Assembly: GCA_964469935.1 (NCBI GenBank)
Contig: CAYXZQ010000001.1
Span: 28,868 to 92,867, forward strand
Length of the DNA stretch: 64,000 nt
Source: CAYXZQ01 sp964469935
Lineage (GTDB): Archaea; Nanobdellota; Nanobdellia; Woesearchaeales; DSVV01
Direction of reading: 5' to 3'
Below the pieces are notes generated by a model that was given only the letters and a program-made list of their open reading frames with translations, had not been told where the DNA came from and made no database searches. Each line of letters opens with the position of its first letter. Position 1 is the stretch's first letter. Shown piece by piece: positions 1 through 6,463 of this stretch. The position numbers and the translations under genes were made by a program.

Positions 1-281
1 TTGCCGTGGGGGCACTTCATGGGCCTTGTCATTATGGCTATCACCGACACGCCGCTCATGCTCCTCGTGGGCTTGGTCCGAAGAAATCTCCTCACCAGGC
101 CCATGTCCTTCTCGCCAGCATTCAGGAGCACCTCAATGTCTGTCGGGATGTGCCCAAGCCCGTATCTTGCGCAGAGGCTGAGCTTCATTTTGGAAAGCCT
201 GTCCTTTGATGGCCGGTCCTGCTTGATCCTGGTTATCAGCTCCTGGAAGTATTTCTGCTTTGCTGAAGGTCCCTCTTGCAT
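1..281 (-). CDS. elp3: Elp3 tRNA uridine-34 acetyltransferase, N-terminal part (cut by window edge)
   Basis: This is the first 93 residues of an Elp3-family enzyme, which makes the acetyl-derived modification of wobble uridine in tRNA using a radical-SAM domain and a GNAT domain. The recognisable stretch is the family's N-terminal region: 'KPTRSMSGVSVIAIMTRP' followed by 'KCPHGK', which leads into the radical-SAM cysteine cluster lying beyond position 1. The ATG at 279-281 is the natural start. A TATA-like TTTATATATGG lies about 26 nt upstream, so the transcript is probably leaderless. The radical-SAM and acetyltransferase parts are not in view, so activity cannot be judged. The family call is strong because this N-terminal motif is distinctive. 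Confidence 0.88.
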   Translation of the reverse strand, partial: MQEGPSAKQKYFQELITRIKQDRPSKDRLSKMKLSLCARYGLGHIPTDIEVLLNAGEKDMGLVRRFLRTKPTRSMSGVSVIAIMTRPMKCPHG

Positions 282-301
282 GTTTTGGGAAAACCCTGGA
301 C

Positions 302-313
302 CATATATAAAAC
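302..313 (-). promoter_or_regulatory. TATA box of elp3
   Basis: On the minus strand this reads TTTATATATGG, centred about 26 nt before the elp3 ATG. That is the archaeal TATA-to-start distance expected for a leaderless mRNA. Confidence 0.6.
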
Positions 314-387
314 ATTCCCCCTGTTCCAGAAAAAGATGCCACCTGCTCCGGCGGCAATGGAATAATTCCAGCAAAAAATCCAAAAAA

Positions 388-486
388 TCAGGCCTGGTCA
401 GCCTTCTTGTAGAAGCTGTTCCTCTTCTTGATGTAGTTTATCCACTCATCGTAGACGTCGTCATTGCTCCTGCTCTTGTCATCCAT
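388..486 (-). CDS. Very small charged protein (32 aa) at the end of the aCPSF2 operon
   Basis: The ORF starts one nucleotide after the stop of the coiled-coil gene and is preceded by a G-rich Shine-Dalgarno-like stretch (AGGCGGGGGCG), which supports translation. The product is acidic at its start and basic in the second half ('WINYIKKRNSFYKKADQA') and could form a single amphipathic helix. No family is recognised. Its position suggests it is the last gene of the aCPSF2 operon. It could also be a chance ORF, since it is very short. Confidence 0.4.
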   Translation of the reverse strand: MDDKSRSNDDVYDEWINYIKKRNSFYKKADQA

Positions 487-487
487 C

Positions 488-802
488 TTACGCCCCCGCC
501 TGGTCCCTGTAGTTTCCGCTAAGGGCGAACTGCCTGCTCGTCTGGGACTTCTTCGGCGAAAAGAGACCACCAAACCTCGATACGATGCCGACCTTCTGCT
601 CTGCCTGCCCTCTCTGGAAATTCGTGCGGGTCTCCTTCTGCTGGAACTGCTGCAATGTCAGCAGGAAGAGCTCTATCTCGTCGATGGCACCCTGGATGTG
701 GTTGACCTGGTCGTCCCTCAGGGTGATCGTGTCATTCTCAAGAAGCATCCTCAGCTTCTCTTTACGGTCCCTGCAAAGCCTCATGATCCTATTGTAGACC
801 AT
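488..802 (-). CDS. Small coiled-coil protein, function unknown
   Basis: A 104-residue, highly charged protein. Residues 1-60 look like a helical hairpin or coiled coil (hydrophobic heptads around 'IQGAIDEIELFLLTLQQFQQ'). The tail is basic and probably disordered. The start overlaps the end of the zinc-ribbon gene by 14 nt, so translation is probably coupled. I recognise no family. Being in an operon with a CPSF-type nuclease and a zinc-ribbon protein suggests a role linked to RNA processing, but this is inference from position only. Alternative starts (M7) are possible. Confidence 0.6.
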   Translation of the reverse strand: MVYNRIMRLCRDRKEKLRMLLENDTITLRDDQVNHIQGAIDEIELFLLTLQQFQQKETRTNFQRGQAEQKVGIVSRFGGLFSPKKSQTSRQFALSGNYRDQAGA

Positions 803-1115
803 CTATATCACCTTTTTTCACCCTCTCGTCGACCTTCCTCAGACCTGCAAGGAAATACTCAAGGCAGTCGAGCTCGCAGAACGAGGCCTTCTTCTTGAAA
901 TCCTCGGGCCCGAAGAGCAGAGTGTAGGTCTTGTGCTTGTTCTCGAGCGGCTGGCCGCATGTCGTGCAGTAGCCCTTCTTTGTGTTCTCCAGCTTCTTGA
1001 GCCTGTCATCCACAAGCTTCTTCAGGAAGAACCCGCCTTTCGAAAGGTCAGCCTGCATCTTGTAAAGGTCATCCTCGTCTATGGACTCCAGGATGTCCCT
1101 GACCTTAAATTTCAT
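789..1115 (-). CDS. Zinc-ribbon protein linked to aCPSF2
   Basis: A small protein of about 108 residues. The N-terminal half is charged and helical. It is followed by a four-cysteine zinc-binding site: CxxC in 'GYCTTCGQPL', then a CxxxC pair about 35 residues later in 'ASFCELDCLEYF'. I chose the ATG at 1115 because GAGGTGG lies just upstream. An in-frame ATG at 1133 would overlap the aCPSF2 stop as ATGA and is also possible. It is probably co-transcribed with the nuclease gene before it and the coiled-coil gene after it. Zinc ribbons of this kind often bind nucleic acid or proteins; the specific role here is unknown. Confidence 0.65.
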   Translation of the reverse strand: MKFKVRDILESIDEDDLYKMQADLSKGGFFLKKLVDDRLKKLENTKKGYCTTCGQPLENKHKTYTLLFGPEDFKKKASFCELDCLEYFLAGLRKVDERVKKGDIDGLQ

Positions 1116-1129
1116 GTTTTCCACCTCTT

Positions 1130-2383
1130 TCATATTGCAATCCTATCACCTATCTTAGGAGTGTAAACTTCGGCAAACTGCCTGAAATGGGATGCGAGGC
1201 TCTCCACCGAAGACCTGTCGCCGTGGACGAATGCGATCTTCTTCGGCTTCACCTTCTCCACGAGCCTAATCAGCTCCTTCCGCCCTGAATGCGCCGAGAA
1301 ATCGTACTTCTTCACAGTGCCCTTCACCCGGAACCTTGTGCCGTCTATGTAGACCTTGCCCTCTTCCTGAAGGAGCCTGCCGTTGGTCTCCTCTGCCTGG
1401 TATCCTGTCATGAGCACTGACGACCTCTCGTCAAAATACAAAGAGCCCAGATAGTCGATGACAGGGCCGCCGTCAAGCATCCCCGAGGTCGTGACTATTA
1501 TCGCCTGCTCCTTCACTATCTCTTTCCTTTCCCTGGGCTTCTTGACGAACCTCACCGGTTTTAAGGCTGACTGGAGAGCGGAAGGGTCCCCCAGATATTC
1601 CGGCCTTTTCAAAAACAGGTTCGAGACCTTCTTCGACATCCCGTCGAGATATACAGGAACGCCCCATCTCCTCCTTGCAAGCATCATCAGGACCTCCTGT
1701 GACCTTCCGACAGCAAACGCGGGGATGAGGACTGTGCCTCCCCTGTCGATGGTCTTCTTAACCATTTCCAGGAAACCCTCCTCTGCCTTTCTTCTCGGGG
1801 GATGGTCCCTGTCGCCGTAAGTCGATTCGCATATCATGAAATCGACATCCTTTGGATACTGCACAGCACCTTTGAGCAGGTGGGTATCGCTGGAGTTTAT
1901 GTCGCCTGTATAGAATATCCTCTTTCCCGCAAGTTCGACAAGGATCGAGGCGCTTCCGGGAATGTGGCCTGCATAGTAGAACCTGTACTTCAGGCTGCCG
2001 AGCCTGTATTCCTTGTCATACGGTGCGTTCTGCATAAGGGCGAGGACATTGAAGATGTTCTCCTTGTTGTAGTCCGGGGACTGGTTCTCCATCTTCTCGA
2101 CATGGTACGAGTCAGAGAGCATTATCCTGCTCATGTCCTTTGTCATGGGATTGCATAATACAGGGCAGTGCAGACCTGTGTGGTTGAAAAGAGGCAGTGC
2201 GCCGTTATGGTCAAGGTGGGCATGGCTCAAAAACACAGCCTCGATCCTGCGGACATCAAAAGGCATGGGATATTCAGAGCCCTCCTCGCTGATCTTGAGG
2301 CCTGCATCAAACAGGAACCTGTCATCAAGCGAGACGCAGCTCCTTCCTACTTCTCCAGCTCCGCCATAAAAGTTCAGGTTCAT
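1130..2383 (-). CDS. Archaeal CPSF2-type beta-CASP metallo-beta-lactamase ribonuclease
   Basis: A 417-residue metallo-beta-lactamase/beta-CASP RNase of the archaeal CPSF family. These proteins act in mRNA 3'-end formation, transcription termination and RNA turnover. Visible motifs are the zinc-binding HxHxDH (H54, H56, D58, H59 in 'LSHAHLDHNG'), 'YAGHIPGS' and 'FYTGDI' for further ligands, beta-CASP motif A ('CESTYGDRDH'), motif B ('DFSAHSGRKEL') and motif C ('IAFVHGD'). There are no N-terminal KH domains, so it is the short aCPSF2 form and not the KH-containing termination factor FttA (aCPSF1). It is first in an operon with the zinc-ribbon and coiled-coil genes. Its promoter and a palindrome that would form a hairpin at the mRNA 5' end are described separately. 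Confidence 0.88.
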   Translation of the reverse strand: MNLNFYGGAGEVGRSCVSLDDRFLFDAGLKISEEGSEYPMPFDVRRIEAVFLSHAHLDHNGALPLFNHTGLHCPVLCNPMTKDMSRIMLSDSYHVEKMENQSPDYNKENIFNVLALMQNAPYDKEYRLGSLKYRFYYAGHIPGSASILVELAGKRIFYTGDINSSDTHLLKGAVQYPKDVDFMICESTYGDRDHPPRRKAEEGFLEMVKKTIDRGGTVLIPAFAVGRSQEVLMMLARRRWGVPVYLDGMSKKVSNLFLKRPEYLGDPSALQSALKPVRFVKKPRERKEIVKEQAIIVTTSGMLDGGPVIDYLGSLYFDERSSVLMTGYQAEETNGRLLQEEGKVYIDGTRFRVKGTVKKYDFSAHSGRKELIRLVEKVKPKKIAFVHGDRSSVESLASHFRQFAEVYTPKIGDRIAI

Positions 2384-2392
2384 TTTAACTAA

Positions 2393-2450
2393 CAGTATAG
2401 ATTATGCTATACTGATAGACAATAAAGATTACAAGTATATAAACTTTTCG
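2393..2450 (-). promoter_or_regulatory. aCPSF2 promoter with a palindrome at the predicted transcript start
   Basis: On the minus strand CGAAAAGTTTATATA (2436-2450) is a strong BRE-TATA. Transcription should start near 2414. Exactly there begins a palindrome with perfect 8-bp arms: CAGTATAG at 2393-2400 and CTATACTG at 2407-2414, separated by 6 nt. In RNA it would be a hairpin at the extreme 5' end. The same 15-nt BRE-TATA word recurs before the archaellin at 22580. Confidence 0.55.
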
Positions 2451-2476
2451 ATAAGAATATATTGTGAAGTCAAGAT

Positions 2477-2486
2477 TTTATATATC
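2477..2486 (+). promoter_or_regulatory. TATA box of the candidate ncRNA
   Basis: TTTTATATATC lies about 26 nt before the 5' foot of the long helix at 2508, which is the expected archaeal TATA-to-start distance. Confidence 0.5.
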
Positions 2487-2505
2487 CACGGCCAGGTAAG
2501 TGCAC

Positions 2506-2610
2506 CGAAGAGTGTTTATCATCGTGGTCAGTTCACTAGTACGCGTCCCGGACAACCTGGCAGGGTTCTGTTCCCATACATATGACCACGACGGTGATAA
2601 ACGCACTTAA
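2506..2610 (+). ncRNA. Candidate structured non-coding RNA of about 100 nt, unassigned
   Basis: The segment has no ORF but a long self-complementary structure. Bases 2508-2521 (AAGAGTGTTTATCA) pair with 2595-2608 (TGATAAACGCACTT) over 14 positions with one A-A mismatch and one G-U pair. Bases 2522-2530 (TCGTGGTCA) then pair with 2583-2591 (TGACCACGA) over 9 pairs, leaving a 3-nt bulge (CGG) on the 3' side. The enclosed loop of about 52 nt contains smaller possible hairpins such as GGG-UUCUGUU-CCC. A TATA box sits about 26 nt upstream of the helix foot. It does not match 5S, SRP, RNase P, tRNA or box C/D patterns as far as I can tell by eye. It is more GC-rich than its AT-rich flanks, which is typical of archaeal ncRNA genes. 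Confidence 0.6.
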
Positions 2611-2684
2611 CAGTAAAGGTCCAATCGAAAACAAAAAATATATAAAGCGGTAAAAAGGTATGGAACTATCAAAAAAGAGGCGAA

Positions 2685-2978
2685 ATGGTTACACTCAAGG
2701 GCTCAAAGGAAGAGGAATTTCTGGATACAGGACTTGATTTCAAGACTGTCCACTATATCGAGAAGAGGGTCAAGGACGGCGACTATTCAGGCGATGTGAA
2801 AGATGACCTGAAGAAGACTGGCCACAGCGACGAAAGGATAGAGGAGCACATGCAATATGTCTCAAGGCACAGGGGGGGCATACCCTACCATACCCTTGCA
2901 TCCAGGATTGTGTTCATCGTTGGAGGCTCCCTCCTGTTCGCCGTCATAATCGTCGCGCTGCTCTTATTTTACTATTGA
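2685..2978 (+). CDS. Small tail-anchored membrane protein, function unknown
   Basis: A 97-residue protein with a charged soluble N-terminal region of about 70 residues and a single C-terminal membrane helix ('IVFIVGGSLLFAVIIVALLL'), so it is probably tail-anchored with the bulk in the cytoplasm. A TATA box (AAATATATAAA, 2636-2646) lies upstream, and GAGG stands just before the ATG. The pilin-like gene follows after 15 nt, suggesting a two-gene operon. I recognise no family. Confidence 0.7.
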   Translation: MVTLKGSKEEEFLDTGLDFKTVHYIEKRVKDGDYSGDVKDDLKKTGHSDERIEEHMQYVSRHRGGIPYHTLASRIVFIVGGSLLFAVIIVALLLFYY

Positions 2979-2999
2979 AACGCAGGGATAAGGATGCCG

Positions 3000-3527
3000 A
3001 TGCAGACCAAGAAATCACAGTCAGCCGTGGAATACCTGATGGTCATAGCCATCATGACAATAATACTCGTCCCCCTGGTAGTCTATAATTTCTCGAGGAC
3101 ACAGCAGGCTAAGCAGGACGTGCTGGTCGCTGACACAAAGAGGATCGGAAATGAGCTGGTCGGTAGCGCGGACGACGTGTATTACTCGCCGGGATTCGCA
3201 AAGAGGACCCTTGATGAGCAGGTGCCGGGCTTTGTCGACAGGATATATGCCGAGCCCGGCGCAATAGTCTTTGACGTCACAACGGATTCAGGTCCTAACA
3301 CGCTGTATTTCAAGGTGGACGTGCCTGTGATAGTGTCGATAAACCTCAGCAGCAACCAGGCGAGCCCGATATATGTCAAGAAGGACATCAGCATAGGTCA
3401 GTTCGTCGTCATATGCAATGCGGACCTCTGCAAGAAGACAGCCGATGAGACAGGGCTCTGCAACGACGGGATAGACAATGACTGGGATTTCAAGACAGAT
3501 TCAGAGGACACGGCAGATTGCCCATGA
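3000..3527 (+). CDS. Type IV pilin-like protein with class III signal peptide
   Basis: The N-terminus 'KKSQSAVEYLMVIAIM' is the archaeal class III signal motif (QSAxEYL) followed by a hydrophobic helix. Prepilin peptidases cut just before the Q, and the helix then packs in a pilus-like fibre. The rest is beta-rich. The C-terminus carries 'LCNDGIDNDWDFKTDSED', an acidic Cys-containing repeat seen at the ends of many archaeal surface proteins. I prefer the ATG at 3000 (6 nt after AAGG). The ATG at 2994 abuts the same AAGG. It probably shares an operon with the membrane protein before it. Archaellum genes lie nearby, but this motif is of the pilin type and not the archaellin type. Confidence 0.75.
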   Translation: MQTKKSQSAVEYLMVIAIMTIILVPLVVYNFSRTQQAKQDVLVADTKRIGNELVGSADDVYYSPGFAKRTLDEQVPGFVDRIYAEPGAIVFDVTTDSGPNTLYFKVDVPVIVSINLSSNQASPIYVKKDISIGQFVVICNADLCKKTADETGLCNDGIDNDWDFKTDSEDTADCP

Positions 3528-3551
3528 GAGAGGCAAGCATCTTGTATATCC

Positions 3552-4256
3552 TCATTTCTCGAGGTCAAGAACCTGATAAATCTCTTCACGTCTGACAGAG
3601 CAGCCGTTGAGCTTCATGCCCCAAAGCACGCCTTCAAGCACAGCCTTCCTTATATCAGGTATTATCTTCTCCTCATCCTTCTGTGCGAAAATGTTCAGGA
3701 GACCAAGCTCATAGGCGATCGTCGCAAGCTCGAAGGACCTGATGACCTTAAGGGCCCCTATCTCCTTTTTCAGGATCTCCAGATTATCATGACTGACCTC
3801 CACACCGGTATGGAGCTTCCTTGAAAGCTGCTTTTCCAGGAGGAGGGGGCTCTCTATGAGCACCCTTGTCGTCCTCTCGTCAATCACGAGGGTCTCTGCA
3901 CCTGAAAGCAGCGCACAGGCGACCGCTTCCATCTCTCCCTTGTGCACTATCCTTATCCAGTTCCCCCTTGCCCTGAATGCCTGGTTGGCTGTCTCGAGGA
4001 GCCTGTCGGCTTTCGAGGTTATCTCCTGGCTTTCCGTCTTCTTAAGTATCCCCCTGGTTATCAGGGGAAGGATCTGGAGGGCCTCGAACTTGTATTTTTT
4101 CGTCGAGAGCGGCCTCTCGATAAGCTCGTAATACACAGCAGGGGTTATCAGGAAGTCAACCCCGGATTTCTCATGAAGAGACTCGAGCACCCAGAGGAGG
4201 TTGTTCAGGGTCAGGCTTATTATCGGCCCGGTATCGAATACAATCGGCTTCTTCAT
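3552..4256 (-). CDS. PIN-domain protein, probable ribonuclease toxin of a toxin-antitoxin pair
   Basis: A 234-residue protein with PIN-type acidic active-site residues in order: D8 ('VFDTGPIISL'), E44 ('YYELIERP'), E108 or E110 ('KGEMEAVACAL') and D126 ('VIDERTTR'). PIN domains are Mg-dependent RNases, often toxins of VapBC-like modules. At 234 residues it is longer than a typical VapC (about 130). The extra C-terminal 100 residues are helical and unassigned. Its start overlaps the stop of the upstream gene by 4 nt (ATGA), so the two are coupled. A housekeeping role in RNA processing is an alternative to a toxin role. Confidence 0.75.
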   Translation of the reverse strand: MKKPIVFDTGPIISLTLNNLLWVLESLHEKSGVDFLITPAVYYELIERPLSTKKYKFEALQILPLITRGILKKTESQEITSKADRLLETANQAFRARGNWIRIVHKGEMEAVACALLSGAETLVIDERTTRVLIESPLLLEKQLSRKLHTGVEVSHDNLEILKKEIGALKVIRSFELATIAYELGLLNIFAQKDEEKIIPDIRKAVLEGVLWGMKLNGCSVRREEIYQVLDLEK

Positions 4257-4801
4257 CCTAATCCGAAAGCCCTCCTCGCCTGCTCCAGCCTCTCAGTAAC
4301 CTTCACGTCATCCTCGAACTGGTCAGGTATTTTCGTCTGCCCTATGTACTTCATCAGCTCCCACTGGGAAATGCCCAGGAGCCCTGCTGTCTGGGCGAGG
4401 GAGATGCCATGCTCATAGAGCCTCGAGCCTTTCTTAATCTCTGCCTCGTTTATGACTTTCTGGATGTAGAGGTTTAGCTTTCGGTCAAAGTCGGAGATGG
4501 TGTCCATGAGCAGCCTGACATTCTCCTCGTACCCTGAAAGATCAGAATTTTTCAGGCAGTCCCTCGCCTTCTCGAGAGAGCTGATGACCACTGGCTCCAT
4601 GCGTGACATCCTGTCGATTAGCTTCGATAGGGCATAGACAATCACTGCAATGGTGATCGAGTCCTTGTCCTGGAATATGGAGGCGTTGTGGATGGTATGG
4701 TCGCTGATGCTTCTCAGCTCCATGCTGTCATGCTCATTCAATGCGCCGATAGAAGAATCAAGTATAGTTATGAGGTCCCCTTTTATCCTGTCGTCCATCA
4801 T
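4253..4801 (-). CDS. Probable antitoxin or partner of the PIN protein, with C-terminal HTH
   Basis: A 182-residue, mostly helical protein. Near the C-terminus 'SLAQTAGLLGISQWELMKYI' has the shape of a helix-turn-helix, as in antitoxins that bind their own promoter. It precedes the PIN gene with a 4-nt overlap, the usual antitoxin-then-toxin order. A TATA-like CTATTTAATC (about 4821-4831) would give a nearly leaderless mRNA. The region between it and the divergent MCM-like gene is only 105 bp, so an HTH bound there could affect both promoters. The antitoxin role is inferred from position and the HTH. Confidence 0.62.
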   Translation of the reverse strand: MMDDRIKGDLITILDSSIGALNEHDSMELRSISDHTIHNASIFQDKDSITIAVIVYALSKLIDRMSRMEPVVISSLEKARDCLKNSDLSGYEENVRLLMDTISDFDRKLNLYIQKVINEAEIKKGSRLYEHGISLAQTAGLLGISQWELMKYIGQTKIPDQFEDDVKVTERLEQARRAFGLG

Positions 4802-4906
4802 TCTTCACAGAAACCTAATAGATTAAATAGTTTTTGCTTTTCGAAAGTAGAAGAGATAAGGGCTGAGAACAAATTATTTATATCTGTTAGTAAATTATTC
4901 AGACTG

Positions 4907-6097
4907 ATGGCAAAAAGGCTCATAGACCTGCTAAGAAGCATCGTCCCGCTTGGGGCGGAAAAGAAGGAGATTCTGGAGGAGCTCGCAGACTATCTCGAAG
5001 TCGCGGACATAAAGGAGGCAGCATCGCTCGCAAAGCTGAAGAAGCTTGAGCTTTCCGAGAGCTCGCTTGAGGTGTCCCCTCAGGTCATGCCTCAGAGGTC
5101 GTACCCGTCAATCATACCGAAGACAGATGAGAAAGGAATCGCCGACTATATAAGCAGGCTGAACAGGACGGTGATGGACAAGGTGAAAAAAAAGGCCTTC
5201 TCGGAATTCTCCGGCAAGGCGGCTGAGATGATCCCGAAATTCATAGCGATGAACATCGTCGGCATGGAAGAGGTCAAGAAGGCTGCGGCTGTACAGCTCT
5301 TCGCTACTTCAGAAGAGCCTGTCCATATCCTGCTCCTCGGCGACCCGGGGACCGGCAAGACGGATATCCTGCGCTCGGCATCCGCGCTCTCGCCCATATC
5401 CAGCTTCGGCCTGGGTTCCGGGACTTCAGGCGTGGGCCTCACGGTCACAGTGAAAGGAAGCGAGGTAGCCAAAGGGCTCCTGCCAATGGCTGACAAGGGC
5501 GTCTGCGCAATAGACGAGCTCAACCTCATGCAGGAGAGGGACAGGGCATCGCTCTACAACGCGATGGAGAAGGGATTCATAACATACGACAAGGGAGGCA
5601 AGCACTACAAGTTCGACGCGAGGATAAAGGTGATCGCGACCGCCAACCCTGTCGGCGACAGGTTCGCGGGCTGGACAGTCGAGACTCTCAAGAAGCAGAT
5701 GCCGTTCGATTCGGCTCTCCTGACAAGGTTCCACCTGGTGTTCCTGATAAGGAAGCCGGATATGCAGCAGTTCGTCGAGATATCGAAGAAGATCATCAGG
5801 TCCGAGAAGAAGAAGGCCCTATCGGGCGACGAGAGGTTCATCCGGGACTATGTCGAATACGCCCAGGGGCTCAAGGTAGAGATACCTGCCGAGTTCGAGA
5901 GAGGGATTATCGACTTCATCGCAGAGATAAAGCAGAATGAGAGGAGGTATCTAATAGAGATCTCACCTCGGCTTGTCATCGGATTCCTAAGGCTTGCAAA
6001 GGCGTCGGCAAGGATGAGGCTTGCTGAAAAAGTGGCCCAAAAGGACATTGACCTCGTCAAGGAGATAGTCACGCGCGGACTCAGGATAGAGAAATAA
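4907..6097 (+). CDS. MCM-family AAA+ ATPase lacking the N-terminal MCM domain
   Basis: A 396-residue protein. The AAA+ core is clearly MCM-like: 'IVGMEEVKKAAAVQLF', Walker A GDPGTGKT (145-152), 'GLGSGTSGVGLTVTVKG' matching the MCM helix-2 insert region, Walker B with D203-E204 ('CAIDELNLM'), sensor 1 ATANP (244-248) and an arginine finger in 'SALLTRFHLVF' (R274). Replicative MCMs have about 250 N-terminal residues with OB fold and zinc motif. Here only about 110 helical residues precede the core, so the DNA-binding collar is missing. Walker A ends GKT and not the usual AKS. I start at ATG 4907 because TTATTTATATC (about 4873-4883) sits 28 nt upstream. It may be an accessory MCM-like remodeller and not the main helicase. 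Confidence 0.8.
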   Translation: MAKRLIDLLRSIVPLGAEKKEILEELADYLEVADIKEAASLAKLKKLELSESSLEVSPQVMPQRSYPSIIPKTDEKGIADYISRLNRTVMDKVKKKAFSEFSGKAAEMIPKFIAMNIVGMEEVKKAAAVQLFATSEEPVHILLLGDPGTGKTDILRSASALSPISSFGLGSGTSGVGLTVTVKGSEVAKGLLPMADKGVCAIDELNLMQERDRASLYNAMEKGFITYDKGGKHYKFDARIKVIATANPVGDRFAGWTVETLKKQMPFDSALLTRFHLVFLIRKPDMQQFVEISKKIIRSEKKKALSGDERFIRDYVEYAQGLKVEIPAEFERGIIDFIAEIKQNERRYLIEISPRLVIGFLRLAKASARMRLAEKVAQKDIDLVKEIVTRGLRIEK

Positions 6098-6166
6098 TCT
6101 TTCTGAGAGCAGTCTTCCACAAATTTTTTATATTTACCTGCCATACCCATTAAAGGGGGTGAAAGA

Positions 6167-6421
6167 ATGGAAGAAAAGGAGATAGGGAGGGTGGCCCATT
6201 TCTTCGGAAAGATAATGGTCGCCGTGATAGATCTCAGCGGCAACATCAAGGTCGGCGACAGCATCCATGTCAGGGGCGCAACGACCGACTTTGAACAGGA
6301 GCTCGGCTCGATGCAGATAGAACACAAGGAAGTTCCTGAAGGGAAGCCTGGCGAGTCTGTCGGCATCAAGGTGAATGAGCCCTGCAGGGAAGGCGACGCG
6401 GTATATCTGGTCGAGGAATGA
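6167..6421 (+). CDS. EF-Tu domain-2-like small protein (translation-factor beta-barrel)
   Basis: An 84-residue protein that is essentially a single translation-factor domain-2 beta-barrel: 'GRVAHFFGKIMVAVIDLSG', then 'IKVGDSIHVRGATTDF' and 'GKPGESVGIKVNEPCREGD'. This is the pattern of the second domain of EF-Tu or EF1A without a GTPase domain. Stand-alone copies are common in archaea and some bacteria; their function is not established. A TATA-like TTTTTTATATTT (6124-6135) and a good ribosome-binding site (GGGGGTGA) lie upstream. It converges with the archaellum operon, ending 42 nt from the flaJ stop. Confidence 0.75.
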   Translation: MEEKEIGRVAHFFGKIMVAVIDLSGNIKVGDSIHVRGATTDFEQELGSMQIEHKEVPEGKPGESVGIKVNEPCREGDAVYLVEE

Positions 6422-6455
6422 TTGCAGGTTCGAAAGCACGACAGGGGCTTTCCAG

Positions 6456-6463
6456 ATTTTTTC
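6456..6463 (+). terminator. Oligo-T terminator after the EF-Tu-like gene
   Basis: A run of six T lies about 36 nt after the stop of the plus-strand gene and directly before the flaJ stop codon on the other strand. Oligo-U termination is normal in archaea. Support is sequence only. Confidence 0.35.

Noticed and set aside
2506..2610. 5S rRNA, SRP RNA, tRNA, box C/D or H/ACA RNA
   Set aside because: No three-way junction or conserved 5S loop C, no SRP GNAR/asymmetric-loop motif, no cloverleaf or T-loop, no C box at the 5' end, and no pseudouridylation pocket. I left it as an unassigned structured RNA.
4688..4906. Longer N-terminus of the MCM-like protein
   Set aside because: It overlaps the antisense HTH gene and lies upstream of the TATA box at about 4873-4883. 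The ATG at 4907 fits a leaderless transcript.
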